In this document: piece by piece, positions 26,633 to 35,536 of the stretch | Layout of the letters: the number at the start of each line of letters is the position of its first letter | Numbering within the stretch: position 1 is the stretch's first letter | NCBI GenBank assembly: GCA_965230215.1 | Contig: CBDDKN010000002.1 | Coordinates: 1,116,001-1,180,000, forward strand | Direction: 5' to 3' | DNA from: RFSX01 sp965230215 | GTDB lineage: Bacteria; Bacteroidota; Bacteroidia; Chitinophagales; Saprospiraceae | DNA: 64,000 bases | The notes under the pieces: generated by a model | Databases searched by the model: none | The model's input: only the letters and a program-made list of their open reading frames with translations | Told to the model about the DNA's origin: nothing | Translations under genes and position numbers: made by a program

Positions 26633-26704
26633 GAGGTCTGTTTATTATCCTAACAAAATTGCATCGATTTTGGTGCAAATATGCAGTTAAAATAGGGTTA
26701 AAGA

Positions 26705-27976
26705 TCAGGCATCAGATAAATTCTTGTGGATATCTGTATTGTAAGCCATCAATGCGGGAATGATCGCAGCGAATATACCAAGTACAAGAGCACCAAGCAG
26801 GAGGTATGTTTCATGACCAAATAACTGCCAGGATACAAAATTATAGTTGTATTTATCTCCCAGTTGTTCGGCCATTACAGAAAGGAAGATATTGCTGATA
26901 AGCATTGCGACAACATATCCCATAAGTGCCATGCATGCGCCTTCTAAAAGGATAAGACCCAACAAACTTCTTGATCGACCACCAAGCACCCTTAGCAGTG
27001 ACAATTCATACTTCCTTTGTCTCAAAGAATTAAGTAAGGAAACAAATATGCTAATTCCGGAAACGATAGCTATCAAAAAAGCGATAAGCTGTAAAGCTTT
27101 GGTACCAGTACCCATCATATCATAAAGACGATTAATCTCATAAGCGGGAGATGCGGCTTGGAGATCGGTATTCTCATTGATGTTTCGAGGCATTGATAGC
27201 GCCTGAAAGTTTGTTTTGTTCTTGTATTGAATTAAGATGCTTGTAATATCCTTGTCTTCTTGGGCCATAAGATGCTTGCGGCTCATGTCACTTGTGTGAT
27301 GATGTTCGTGTGCAATAGTATCGTGATCTTCAGCATCATGATCGTGGGCTTCATGATCATGAACCGCCCAAACTGATTCTGTATTGCACAGCAGCAATTG
27401 ATCCAGCACACTACCAGTCTCCTCAAGTATGCCTACAATCTTGAAAACACTGTTTTCGTGCTCCATGTCTTCATCATCATTGAAGCCATGTGAGCTGGTG
27501 AAGGTGCTTCCTAATTTCAGTCCTAATTCCTTGGCAACTTTGCTTCCGGCAGTAGCTTCATAGAGCTGGCTCCATTTCTCTCCTTCTGAAAGCTTTGCAT
27601 CATATAGTTCAAGAATGCTATAGTCTGTTCCAATGATTCTGTACCCTTTATAACTATCGCCCATTGATAATGGGACAGACAGTTTGATTAGTGGATGATC
27701 TTCTCTAAGAAATGCTTTTGATTCGCCAATTGAAATATTGCCTGTGGGTGCATCAATATGATACATCGATGACAAGATTAGCTGGAGTGGACTTCCTTTG
27801 GCACCAATTACAAGGTCTATTCCAGCCAGATTGTTGTCAAATTTATCCTTGAGTTGGGTATTAACAGATAATATGAAGTTGATTAAGCCAATGCCAAGTG
27901 TCAATAAGACCAAATTCAAAATCAGACTAAGCGGATTGTGAACGATATTTTTCCAGGCCAGTTTAAACAAGTTCAT
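26705..27976 (-). CDS. FtsX-like ABC permease with His-rich extracytoplasmic segment
   Basis: 423 residues in the MacB/LolC-type layout: helix 1 (about 17-38), a ~250-residue extracytoplasmic domain, then three helices (about 293-315, 338-362 and 390-412). Residues 206-227 hold nine His among Asp/Glu (VHDHEAHDHDAEDHD then HEHHH), a typical Zn/Ni/Cu-binding stretch absent from ordinary LolC- or MacB-like permeases. Permeases of this group do not import through a pore but couple ATP use to events outside the inner membrane. The ATPase gene precedes it by one base, and two exported DUF3299-like proteins follow. A role in metal (probably zinc) homeostasis or delivery is inferred from the His cluster and neighbours. 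Confidence 0.85.
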   Translation of the reverse strand: MNLFKLAWKNIVHNPLSLILNLVLLTLGIGLINFILSVNTQLKDKFDNNLAGIDLVIGAKGSPLQLILSSMYHIDAPTGNISIGESKAFLREDHPLIKLSVPLSMGDSYKGYRIIGTDYSILELYDAKLSEGEKWSQLYEATAGSKVAKELGLKLGSTFTSSHGFNDDEDMEHENSVFKIVGILEETGSVLDQLLLCNTESVWAVHDHEAHDHDAEDHDTIAHEHHHTSDMSRKHLMAQEDKDITSILIQYKNKTNFQALSMPRNINENTDLQAASPAYEINRLYDMMGTGTKALQLIAFLIAIVSGISIFVSLLNSLRQRKYELSLLRVLGGRSRSLLGLILLEGACMALMGYVVAMLISNIFLSVMAEQLGDKYNYNFVSWQLFGHETYLLLGALVLGIFAAIIPALMAYNTDIHKNLSDA

Positions 27977-27977
27977 A

Positions 27978-28607
27978 TCAGCTCAATTCAATTTGATTGT
28001 CATAAAAAGACTTCAGCCTATTGTCATGTGTTACGATGACAAGCGAGGCATTCAAGAGTTTGGCTTGCTCTTCCAACAGGCGCACAAGTTGTTCACAATT
28101 GGTATCGTCTAATGCAGAACTTGGCTCATCAGCGAGAATCAATTTTGGTTTATTGATGATTGCACGTGCTATTGATAGTCTTTGTTGCTCACCTTGACTC
28201 ATTTTATACGTTAAAGCACCGGCCCTGTGTGCAATATTTAATCGTTCAAGCAGCTCCATTACCCTTGACTCGTTGGCAGGGTTCCCTGCCATCTTTTGTG
28301 CAAGTAAAAGATTCTCTTTTGCAGTTATGGATGATACAAAGTGAGGTTTCTGAAATACGATACCGATGTTCTTGCCTCTAAACTTATCCAATTTATTACC
28401 TGATTGAGCATACAAAGCGGTTCCATCAATCGTTATCTCACCTGATTCTGGTTTTAAAATCCCTGCCAGAATGTGTAATAGGGTTGTTTTTCCAACACCC
28501 GACTGTCCGAGGACTAATAAAGTTTGTCCAGCCTGGCAATTAATGTCAGGAAAATCGAATCTTTGTGTTCCTTTATAACTATGGGATATTTGCGAAGCTT
28601 TAAGCAT
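27978..28607 (-). CDS. ABC transporter ATP-binding protein (LolD/MacB group)
   Basis: 209 residues from ATG at 28607. Walker A GQSGVGKT (34-41), Q-loop Gln86, ABC signature MSQGEQQ (136-142; a variant of LSGGQ with Ser-Gln-Gly), Walker B LILADEP (156-162) and switch His194 are all present, so the ATPase should be active. Short size and the GEQQRLSIARA pattern belong with FtsX-type permeases, and the cognate permease begins one base after its stop. The longer TTG start at 28640 would overlap the divergent MATE gene and adds no conserved residues. Confidence 0.93.
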   Translation of the reverse strand: MLKASQISHSYKGTQRFDFPDINCQAGQTLLVLGQSGVGKTTLLHILAGILKPESGEITIDGTALYAQSGNKLDKFRGKNIGIVFQKPHFVSSITAKENLLLAQKMAGNPANESRVMELLERLNIAHRAGALTYKMSQGEQQRLSIARAIINKPKLILADEPSSALDDTNCEQLVRLLEEQAKLLNASLVIVTHDNRLKSFYDNQIELS

Positions 28608-28638
28608 AAACCAATTGGATTCGCAAGATACAAAAGAC

Positions 28639-30030
28639 ATGAAGCTAAAGCAATACTTAAAATTATTTGCGCGTGCGTTAAAAGGCGAAGAGGCTGATTA
28701 TACTAAGGGAAGTATAAATCAGGCCTTGTTCTTATTGGCAGTACCCATGATTATGGAGATGCTGATGGAGTCTCTTTTTGCCATCGTGGATGTGTTTCTG
28801 GTTGCGAAAGTAAGCAATGAAGCTGTGGCCACCGTGGGCATGACGGAGGGTGTATTGATGTTGGTCGAATCTGTAGCGATTGGGATAGCAATGGCTTCCA
28901 CCGCCTTGATAGCACGTAGAATAGGCGAGAAAAAACTGGAAGAAGCTTCAGATGTTGCAGTCCAAACAGTTCTTTTAGCGGCGGCAGTATCCTTGGTTAC
29001 TGGGTTTTTGGCATACCGTTATGCTCCCGAAATTCTGGCATTGATGGGCGCAGATGCCAAACTTATAGAAGAAGGAAAAGAGTACACAAGAATTATCTTG
29101 TCCATGAACTTTGTGTTGATGTTCCTATTTGTGTTCAATGGCATATTCCGAGCAGCGGGAAATCCGGAAATTGCCATGCGTACACTGATTTTATCAAACG
29201 GAATCAACATCGTTTTGGATCCAATACTAATCTTTGGATTGGGACCAATTAGTGGAATGGGCGTAACCGGAGCAGCTATTGCAACATGTATAGGCAGGGG
29301 AACTGGGGTATTGTATCAGCTGTATATGTTATTATCTTCTCATTCAACCATAAAGATATACCGCAAGCATTTGAGGCCCAACGCAGAGGTTCTCTTAAAG
29401 CTGTTCAGGGTTTCACTGGGAGGCGCAGGACAGTTTCTTATATCTACAGCCAGTTGGATTTTTCTGATCAGGATACTTGCAAGTTTTGGCAGCGTTGTAC
29501 TGGCAGGATATACAATTGCGATCAGGATAATCATTTTTTCAATTTTACCTTCTTGGGGCCTTTCCAATGCTACAGCTACATTGGTTGGGCAGAATCTGGG
29601 TGCTCAAAAACCAGATCGAGCTGAGACCACAGTCTGGAAAGCTGGACGGTACAATATGTATTTCCTATTATTTCTTTCGGTAGTGTTTTTCTTGTTTGCT
29701 AGGCCTATTTGCAAGCAGTTTACAACCGATATGATGGCTGTAAATGAAGCGGTGAGATGTTTAAAAGTGATTTGCCTGGGTTATATATTCTTTGCATATC
29801 AAATGATTATCAACCAGGCTTTTAATGGGGCAGGGGATACAACAACGCCAACAAAACTAAGCTTTGTGTTTATGTGGCTGGTTCAGATTCCACTTGCTTA
29901 CTATCTTTCATTTCACACATCATTGGAGTCGATGGGTGTGTATGTTTCTATTTCAGTAAGCTCAATGTTTATGAGTCTTGCTGCTATTCACCTATTTAGA
30001 AAGGGTAAGTGGAAAACTGTCGAGGTATAG
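28639..30030 (+). CDS. MATE-family efflux transporter
   Basis: 463 residues, twelve hydrophobic segments in two similar halves. The N-terminal half shows MIMEMLMESLFAIVDVFLVAKV and the AVATVGMTEGVLMLVES block; the second half repeats the pattern with GAGQFLISTASWIFLIRILA. Typically exports cationic drugs or metabolites against H+ or Na+. ATG at 28639 leaves only 31 bases between its start and the divergent ABC ATPase. The longer TTG start at 28615 is unsupported. Followed by an imperfect two-way terminator-like hairpin. Confidence 0.92.
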   Translation: MKLKQYLKLFARALKGEEADYTKGSINQALFLLAVPMIMEMLMESLFAIVDVFLVAKVSNEAVATVGMTEGVLMLVESVAIGIAMASTALIARRIGEKKLEEASDVAVQTVLLAAAVSLVTGFLAYRYAPEILALMGADAKLIEEGKEYTRIILSMNFVLMFLFVFNGIFRAAGNPEIAMRTLILSNGINIVLDPILIFGLGPISGMGVTGAAIATCIGRGTGVLYQLYMLLSSHSTIKIYRKHLRPNAEVLLKLFRVSLGGAGQFLISTASWIFLIRILASFGSVVLAGYTIAIRIIIFSILPSWGLSNATATLVGQNLGAQKPDRAETTVWKAGRYNMYFLLFLSVVFFLFARPICKQFTTDMMAVNEAVRCLKVICLGYIFFAYQMIINQAFNGAGDTTTPTKLSFVFMWLVQIPLAYYLSFHTSLESMGVYVSISVSSMFMSLAAIHLFRKGKWKTVEV

Positions 30031-30032
30031 GA

Positions 30033-30060
30033 CAATACCCGACCTAAGAATCGGGCATTG
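30033..30060. terminator. Bidirectional hairpin between convergent MATE and SnoaL-like genes
   Basis: Inverted repeat with arms CAATACCCGA and TCGGGCATTG (ten positions, one A-C mismatch) around an eight-base loop, starting three bases after the MATE stop. No strong T run follows on either strand, so intrinsic termination is plausible but not certain. Confidence 0.5.
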
Positions 30061-30065
30061 CTGAT

Positions 30066-30431
30066 TTAGTTTACAGGATAGAAAAACTGTTCCTTGGTGA
30101 TCTTCCCCTCTCTTACTTCGTATACACAGATTTCACTGTTTTTAGAACGCGGGCCTTCTTTGAATTTGACGTCTATAGTCATACCGAGAGAAAACTGATC
30201 TCCGCATACAACCGGTTCAGATACTTCAACGCCATAGACCTCTTCAGACATTTCATTCCAGGCCTTTCCTTTCTCATAAATAGCGTCCATTCCTTCAACA
30301 CGCTCAGGCCATGGTCCTCCCCCTGGTTCAATCGAAACACAGTTTTTACTGTATAATTCATCATAGGCGCTCTGCCAATCTCCTTTTCGACAGTAGTCTA
30401 CCAGTTTTTGTGCAATTTCTTCTGTTGTCAT
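30066..30431 (-). CDS. SnoaL-like / NTF2-fold protein
   Basis: 121 residues. MTTEEIAQKLVDYCRKGDWQSAYDELYS and the following beta strands (VVCGDQFSLGMTIDVKFKEG, SEICVYEVREGKITKEQFFYPVN) show the cone-shaped NTF2-like fold of SnoaL proteins. Such proteins are small-molecule-binding or isomerase-like and often act as stand-alone or sigma-factor-linked domains. It begins 23 bases after the sigma factor gene, so it is likely the third gene of that operon; in some ECF groups a SnoaL domain is fused to the sigma factor. Confidence 0.8.
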   Translation of the reverse strand: MTTEEIAQKLVDYCRKGDWQSAYDELYSKNCVSIEPGGGPWPERVEGMDAIYEKGKAWNEMSEEVYGVEVSEPVVCGDQFSLGMTIDVKFKEGPRSKNSEICVYEVREGKITKEQFFYPVN

Positions 30432-30454
30432 AATATTGATTTTGATAATAATTA

Positions 30455-31648
30455 TTACATTTTTTCAAGGCTCCGTCTGGCCTTAGCCACCCACATTTTA
30501 GCCATGTAATGGTCTTTCAATTTCTTGTAGAGTTCTGCTCCAACATGATAATAATGTTCTTTGTGACTTTTAATACTTTTCTCATCTATCTCTTCAAATA
30601 TTGACTTGGCTTTATCCAGTTTGCCACCCATTATCAAAACGACGATGTAGTTTAACTTAACCCAGTCATTGTTTTTAATTCTTAGCAATGCATTGTATAA
30701 TAATTCTAATGTGCCCCAATTGGTATCTTCAATTGAACGGGCTATACAATGTTGGCCGCAGATGGCAGCTTCAATTTGATACACACTTTTTTCTCCTTCT
30801 GCATCTGTTGATTTATCAAGAAAAAAGTGCCCCAGTTCAATAAAATAGGAATCCCATTTTTCACGGTTTTGATTGGCTAGTAGAATGAGTTTGTTATCCT
30901 CATCTATGCGGCTTTCATATCTTGATATATGATAGCACATAATGGACATCAAAGCATAGCTGTCCTGGTTTCCAACCTGATGTTCACAGAGATATTTGCA
31001 TAATCGCATGGCTTCAATACACATCTCTTTCCTAATGGTTTGCTCAGATGTGCTTGGGTAATAGGCTTCATTGAATAATAGGTAAAGTGCTTTGTGAACC
31101 ATATCAACCCGTTGATGATATGCGGAGCTATCGGTTAACTCAAAGTTTAAGCTTTCTGATTGTACAAATTTCCTTGCCCGATAAAGGCTTTTTTTGATCT
31201 GCTCAGGTTGCGACATCATGGCTTTCGCAATTTCCTTTATGCCAAAACCCGACAAACTTTTCAACATGAATGCCAGTTGATCTCTTGGCTTTAACTGAGG
31301 ATGACAAATTAGAAAAAGCAGCTTTAGCTCTCCATCTTTAATTTCACCTTCCTCTGGCAAGGTTTCTTCTATGCCATGTGTAGCAGAAGTCAAGGCAGTC
31401 AATTCTTCAGGGGATTTCTTTTTCAGAGAATCGAGAAAACTGCGTTTACTTACAGTATGAATCCATGCTGAAGGGTTATCTGGCATGCCTTTGAAAGGCC
31501 ATACTTTTAATGCCTTGAGATATGCTTCCATTAAAGCGTTTTCAAGCAATTCAAAGTGCTCAATACCACATTGATTGATCAGAATGGAAAGGTGCTTTCC
31601 ATGTGATTTTCTGAAATGAGATTCTATTTGAGTATAAGTCGATTGCAT
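30455..31648 (-). CDS. ECF sigma factor with C-terminal extension (ECF42-like)
   Basis: 397 residues, about twice a normal ECF sigma factor. Region 2 occupies about 20-95 (ALMEAYLKALKVWPFKGMPDNPSAWIHTVSKRSFLD) and region 4 about 115-170 (DQLAFMLKSLSGFGIKEIAKAMMSQPEQIKKSLYRARKF). The remaining ~220 residues are helical with TPR-like character, as in ECF42, whose C-terminal domain is thought to replace an anti-sigma factor as the control element. The upstream gene encodes a DGPF/YCII protein, the known genomic partner of ECF42. I expect it to activate its own operon; I could not find an ECF42-like -35/-10 motif with certainty. Confidence 0.88.
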   Translation of the reverse strand: MQSTYTQIESHFRKSHGKHLSILINQCGIEHFELLENALMEAYLKALKVWPFKGMPDNPSAWIHTVSKRSFLDSLKKKSPEELTALTSATHGIEETLPEEGEIKDGELKLLFLICHPQLKPRDQLAFMLKSLSGFGIKEIAKAMMSQPEQIKKSLYRARKFVQSESLNFELTDSSAYHQRVDMVHKALYLLFNEAYYPSTSEQTIRKEMCIEAMRLCKYLCEHQVGNQDSYALMSIMCYHISRYESRIDEDNKLILLANQNREKWDSYFIELGHFFLDKSTDAEGEKSVYQIEAAICGQHCIARSIEDTNWGTLELLYNALLRIKNNDWVKLNYIVVLIMGGKLDKAKSIFEEIDEKSIKSHKEHYYHVGAELYKKLKDHYMAKMWVAKARRSLEKM

Positions 31649-31651
31649 GGA

Positions 31652-31993
31652 TTAAAATTCCATTATTTCTCTTACTTCCACCACGCCTCCTATGTCGTAA
31701 TCGGGAAAGTCTTTTGTTAAGCTGACCGCATGATTCATATCACTGGCCTTGAATAGAAAGTATCCACCAACCAGCTCTTTTGTTTCCACAAAGGGTCCGT
31801 CAGTAACAAGCTGATCTGTCCCTGCAATTCTTTTAGCCTGCGGTGTCAGAGGCTTTCCGTTGATATACAAGCCTTGTGTTCTCAGGTCTTCAACCCAGTT
31901 ATTCCACTTTTCCATTTTTTCTTGTACTTGCTCGGGTGTAAGACCAGCAGTGGCATAGTCACCTCCGATAAAGATCATCATGAATTCTTTCAT
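31652..31993 (-). CDS. YCII-related DGPF-domain protein
   Basis: 113 residues from ATG at 31993 (a TTG 39 bases upstream would add an unconserved tail). The DGPF signature TDGPFVETKE (about residues 66-75) and the ferredoxin-like alpha/beta pattern of YCII proteins are clear: MKEFMMIFIGG, ..., YFLFKASDMNHAVSLTKDFP, ..., VVEVREIMEF. Function unknown in general; these are standard neighbours of ECF42 sigma factors and may be substrate-binding enzymes. First gene of the operon, three bases before the sigma gene. Confidence 0.88.
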   Translation of the reverse strand: MKEFMMIFIGGDYATAGLTPEQVQEKMEKWNNWVEDLRTQGLYINGKPLTPQAKRIAGTDQLVTDGPFVETKELVGGYFLFKASDMNHAVSLTKDFPDYDIGGVVEVREIMEF

Positions 31994-32367
31994 TTTCCGT
32001 TCTTTTTGGTTTTTAATAAAGTGTTCGTTCAAATGACGATTGAATCTAAACCAATGGGGACAATTATTTTGTTTTTTTCTACAAACACCGATTATAAAAT
32101 GATATTCTGTTTGGTCTCAGGATGCCAAAGAATTGGGAATTTTTAATCAGATTTTCAAAGCATTTTACTTCAAACGATAAAGACTTCAAAATGCACGCAC
32201 TTCAAGCTATATATGGACGTAAACTCTGAGTTAAGATATAGAAGATGATAATTACCTTAATACAATAAATAGTTGTACCTTATAACTGTATATCGGGTGT
32301 TAGAAGTCATAATTATTAGGGACACTCAGTCCGGATTGGAGTAAGTAGAATATTTTGGAAATTTTGC
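31994..32367. other. 374-base intergenic region without a recognised gene
   Basis: Between the divergent DGPF and recQ genes. Very AT-rich. It must hold both promoters, but I find no clean TAnnTTTG box for either. The only ATG frame of note (about 32120-32230, plus strand, ~35 codons) has no protein-like pattern and I do not call it. Confidence 0.5.
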
Positions 32368-34590
32368 ATGGCAATGGAAGCACAAGAAGTAATGATTGGT
32401 GCCGATGAGTTAAAACAGTCTTTATCCCGGTTTTTCGGCTTTGAAAATTTTAAGCTTAACCAGGAGCACATTGTAAGAAGCATCTTGCAAGGGAAGGACA
32501 CCTTTGTTATCATGCCAACTGGCGGTGGCAAATCTTTATGTTATCAGCTTCCGGCATTAATGTCCGAAGGCACAGCTTTGATAATCTCACCATTGATCGC
32601 ACTCATGAAAAACCAGGTTGATAGTATCAGAGGTTTTAGTGCAGATAATTCAGTGGCGCACTTCCTGAATTCCTCTCTCAACAAAACCCAGATGAAGGCG
32701 GTCAAAGAGGATATACTTTCAGGGAAAACAAAAATGGTTTTTATTGCCCCGGAGACGCTTACCAAATCCGAAAATATTCAGTTTTTTAAAGATGCTAACG
32801 TTTCGTTCATAGCTGTTGATGAAGCACATTGTATTTCTGAATGGGGTCACGACTTCAGACCTGAGTACCGTAAGATCAGACAGATGGTCAAGGGCATATC
32901 AGAAGACATTCCGGTTATCGCATTAACGGCAACAGCCACGCCAAAGGTTCAATCAGATATCATAAAGAATCTGGATATGCAATCTCCAGAGGTGTTTATG
33001 TCTTCTTTTAATAGGGAGAATCTATATTACGAGGTAAGGCCAAAGATCAATAAGAACCAATGCACAAAAGAAATAGTGCAATTCATTAAGACCCACGATG
33101 CGCAATCTGGAATTGTGTACGTACAATCAAGGAAGTCCACTGAAGAAATAGCACAGGTGCTCCAAATCAATGGTATAAATGCGGCACCGTATCATGCAGG
33201 ACTTGATGCAAAGATGAGGAGTAAGATTCAGGATGATTTTCTGATGGAAGAAGTGCATGTAATTGTGGCTACAATCGCTTTTGGAATGGGTATTGACAAA
33301 CCGGATGTCCGATTTGTAATACACTATGATATTCCAAAGAGTATTGAGAACTATTACCAGGAAACAGGACGTGCAGGAAGAGATGGGCTAGGGGGTCATT
33401 GTGTTGCGTTTTATTCATATAAGGATATTCTCAAGCTTGAAAAATTCTTAAGAGATAAAGGCGTTGCTGAGAAGGAGTTGGCAGGGCAGCTTATGGAAGA
33501 AATCATTGCCTATTCAGAGACCAGTTCCTGCAGAAGGAAGTTTTTACTCCATTACTTTGGGGAGGAGTTCTCAGCTGACAACTGTAACAAGCAATGCGAT
33601 AACTGTAAGCATCCAAAGCAGACGCAGGAAGTTGGTGCAGATATGCGTAAGGCTATTGGCATAATACAAGACCTGAATGAGAATTACGGTGTTAATGTCA
33701 TCGTGGATTTTCTTATTGGGAAATCTTCTAAGGAGATTAAAACGTTCAACTTTGATTCAAAACCTGATTTTGGTTCAGGCAAGGAAAAAGGAGAGCTCTA
33801 TTGGCATTCCATTCTTAGACATGCCATCCTGAATGACTTCATCTATAAGGAGATAGAAGAATATGGATTACTTAAGATAGGAGAGAAGGGAAAAGCTTTC
33901 CTTTCATCAGAAGATAAAGTGGAGATCCCACTAAACCGAGATTTCTCAGAAGCAGAAGGTGATTTTGTTGCAGCTGTGTCCACTGCAGGAAGCGCATTGG
34001 ATAATACATTGCTCTCAATGTTGAAGGATCTTAGAAAGTCGGAAGGAAAGCGAAAAGGTCTTCAGCCATGGATATTGTTTTCGGAGCCCGCCCTTCAGGA
34101 TATGGCGACCTACTATCCTATTACCGAAAGTGATATGCTCAAGATTTCGGGTGTTAACCAGGGCAAGGTGCGCAAGTTTGGCGCGGCATTCTTGGATCTG
34201 ATTAAGGAATACGTTGAGCAAAATAATATTGAGAGACCTGAAGATTTTGTCGTCAAGCAAGTAGCCAATAAATCCAAATCCAAGATAACGATCATTCAAG
34301 GAATAGATCGGAAGCTACCATTGGAGGATATTGCAGATAGTTTGAATATTTCTTTGGATAAACTACTTGATGAGATGAATCAAATTGTTGCATCAGGAAC
34401 CAAGCTGGATATCAACTATTATCTGGATGAAAACATTGATGAATCCGTTATTGATGACGTCTTTGATTATTTTAATGATGCAGAGACTGACTCCATGGAA
34501 GAGGCATTTGAAGAACTGGGTGAAGAGGATATAGAGATGCAAGAAATCAAAATGGTTCATATCAAATTCATGTCAGAAGTTGCGCTATAG
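32368..34590 (+). CDS. recQ: ATP-dependent DNA helicase RecQ
   Basis: 740 residues; 3'-to-5' helicase of recombination and repair. Walker A TGGGKS (51-56), DEAH box (151-154), motif VI QETGRAGRDG (331-340), and the zinc site Cys388, Cys406, Cys410, Cys413. RQC winged helix and an HRDC domain (about 540-615) follow. The acidic C-terminal tail (about 680-740, NYYLDENIDESVIDDVFDYF) extends beyond typical E. coli RecQ (~610 residues) and matches the longer Bacteroidota form. aroQ follows seven bases after the stop. Confidence 0.96.
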   Translation: MAMEAQEVMIGADELKQSLSRFFGFENFKLNQEHIVRSILQGKDTFVIMPTGGGKSLCYQLPALMSEGTALIISPLIALMKNQVDSIRGFSADNSVAHFLNSSLNKTQMKAVKEDILSGKTKMVFIAPETLTKSENIQFFKDANVSFIAVDEAHCISEWGHDFRPEYRKIRQMVKGISEDIPVIALTATATPKVQSDIIKNLDMQSPEVFMSSFNRENLYYEVRPKINKNQCTKEIVQFIKTHDAQSGIVYVQSRKSTEEIAQVLQINGINAAPYHAGLDAKMRSKIQDDFLMEEVHVIVATIAFGMGIDKPDVRFVIHYDIPKSIENYYQETGRAGRDGLGGHCVAFYSYKDILKLEKFLRDKGVAEKELAGQLMEEIIAYSETSSCRRKFLLHYFGEEFSADNCNKQCDNCKHPKQTQEVGADMRKAIGIIQDLNENYGVNVIVDFLIGKSSKEIKTFNFDSKPDFGSGKEKGELYWHSILRHAILNDFIYKEIEEYGLLKIGEKGKAFLSSEDKVEIPLNRDFSEAEGDFVAAVSTAGSALDNTLLSMLKDLRKSEGKRKGLQPWILFSEPALQDMATYYPITESDMLKISGVNQGKVRKFGAAFLDLIKEYVEQNNIERPEDFVVKQVANKSKSKITIIQGIDRKLPLEDIADSLNISLDKLLDEMNQIVASGTKLDINYYLDENIDESVIDDVFDYFNDAETDSMEEAFEELGEEDIEMQEIKMVHIKFMSEVAL

Positions 34591-34597
34591 TTATAGG

Positions 34598-35020
34598 ATG
34601 AAACACATCATTATTATCAACGGACCTAATCTAAACCTTCTTGGAACCAGGCAGACAGATATCTACGGTGACCAGACTTTAGATGAAATAATTGGTGACA
34701 TAAAAGCTAAATTTTCAGACCATAGAATAAGCGCCTTCCAATCCAATCATGAAGGTCAGTTGATCGATTGGCTACATGAGTTCGGTTTTGGTGCTGATGG
34801 GATTATATTGAACGCCGGTGCTTACACGCATACCAGCATCGCTATTGCCGATGCGATCAGATCTATAGAGTGCAAAGTGGTTGAATTACATATTTCGGAT
34901 ATCTACAATAGAGAAGACTTCCGCCAACATTCCTATCTCAAAGAGGTATGTGCATATCATGTTATAGGTAAGGGCACTCAAGGATATGAGCTTGCTGTAA
35001 GTTGGTTGTTATCGAACTAG
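34598..35020 (+). CDS. aroQ: 3-dehydroquinate dehydratase, type II
   Basis: 140 residues; third step of the shikimate pathway. N-terminal signature INGPNLNLLGTRQTDIYG with catalytic Tyr23, Asn in LNAGAYTHTSIAIADAI (the N-A-G-A-Y loop and the second active-site region) and His in ELHISDIY. ATG at 34598 is preferred over TTG at 34580, which lies inside recQ. Its TAG stop directly abuts the stop of the opposite gene. Confidence 0.96.
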   Translation: MKHIIIINGPNLNLLGTRQTDIYGDQTLDEIIGDIKAKFSDHRISAFQSNHEGQLIDWLHEFGFGADGIILNAGAYTHTSIAIADAIRSIECKVVELHISDIYNREDFRQHSYLKEVCAYHVIGKGTQGYELAVSWLLSN

Positions 35021-35536
35021 CTACAGACCATTATCAAGCTTAAACCGTAAGTCCATAACTCTAAGTCTTTTGCGTTTGCCTAGTTTAACTCTCTTTTTAG
35101 AAAAGAACTGTCGAAGCAAGAATCCTGCAAGAGCAACTGACCCACCAAGAATAATCTCTCTTTCACTCATGGTATAACCTTCAGAAGCGAGGGTGGCGAC
35201 ACCCCCATATACGAACCAGACGGCGCTAAATTGCATGGTCCTTGTGCCCAATGCTTTTATTGTAGGGTATCTTAGACGGATATCTTTTATTTCTTCAATG
35301 CTGTAATAGGTATCCTCAAAAACAATGAGTTGCTTTTCAGGAATCAGATCAATCATTTCAGATTTGCGCCATGTTTTGGGATATTCATGAAGTCTGAATT
35401 CAAACTCTTCACCTATCTGGAATTTTTTTGATTTGGGATTATCGAATCTTTCGAGTTGCAGAAAGATTTGGGCTTGGCAGGATAAAGCCGCTATAAGGAG
35501 TAAGAAACTAATCAGTAAGCAATTGCGATATGGCAT
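35021..35536 (-). CDS. Hypothetical secreted protein with C-terminal membrane segments
   Basis: 171 residues. A signal peptide is present (about residues 1-23, with LSCQAQ, possible lipobox at Cys20). A short beta-rich domain (IGEEFEFRLHEYPKTW) follows, then a region with two hydrophobic stretches (about 100-135, including FSAVWFVYGGVATLA) and a very basic end (KKRVKLGKRKRLRVMDLRFK). No domain recognised. It starts 29 bases inside rnpA, so it is cotranscribed with rpmH-rnpA; this is not yidD, which is the usual gene here in many bacteria. Confidence 0.68.
   Translation of the reverse strand: MPYRNCLLISFLLLIAALSCQAQIFLQLERFDNPKSKKFQIGEEFEFRLHEYPKTWRKSEMIDLIPEKQLIVFEDTYYSIEEIKDIRLRYPTIKALGTRTMQFSAVWFVYGGVATLASEGYTMSEREIILGGSVALAGFLLRQFFSKKRVKLGKRKRLRVMDLRFKLDNGL

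Noticed and set aside
32120..32230. 35-codon frame in the recQ upstream gap
   Set aside because: No periodicity, no hydrophobic or structured pattern, and no sign of conservation that can be read from one sequence.
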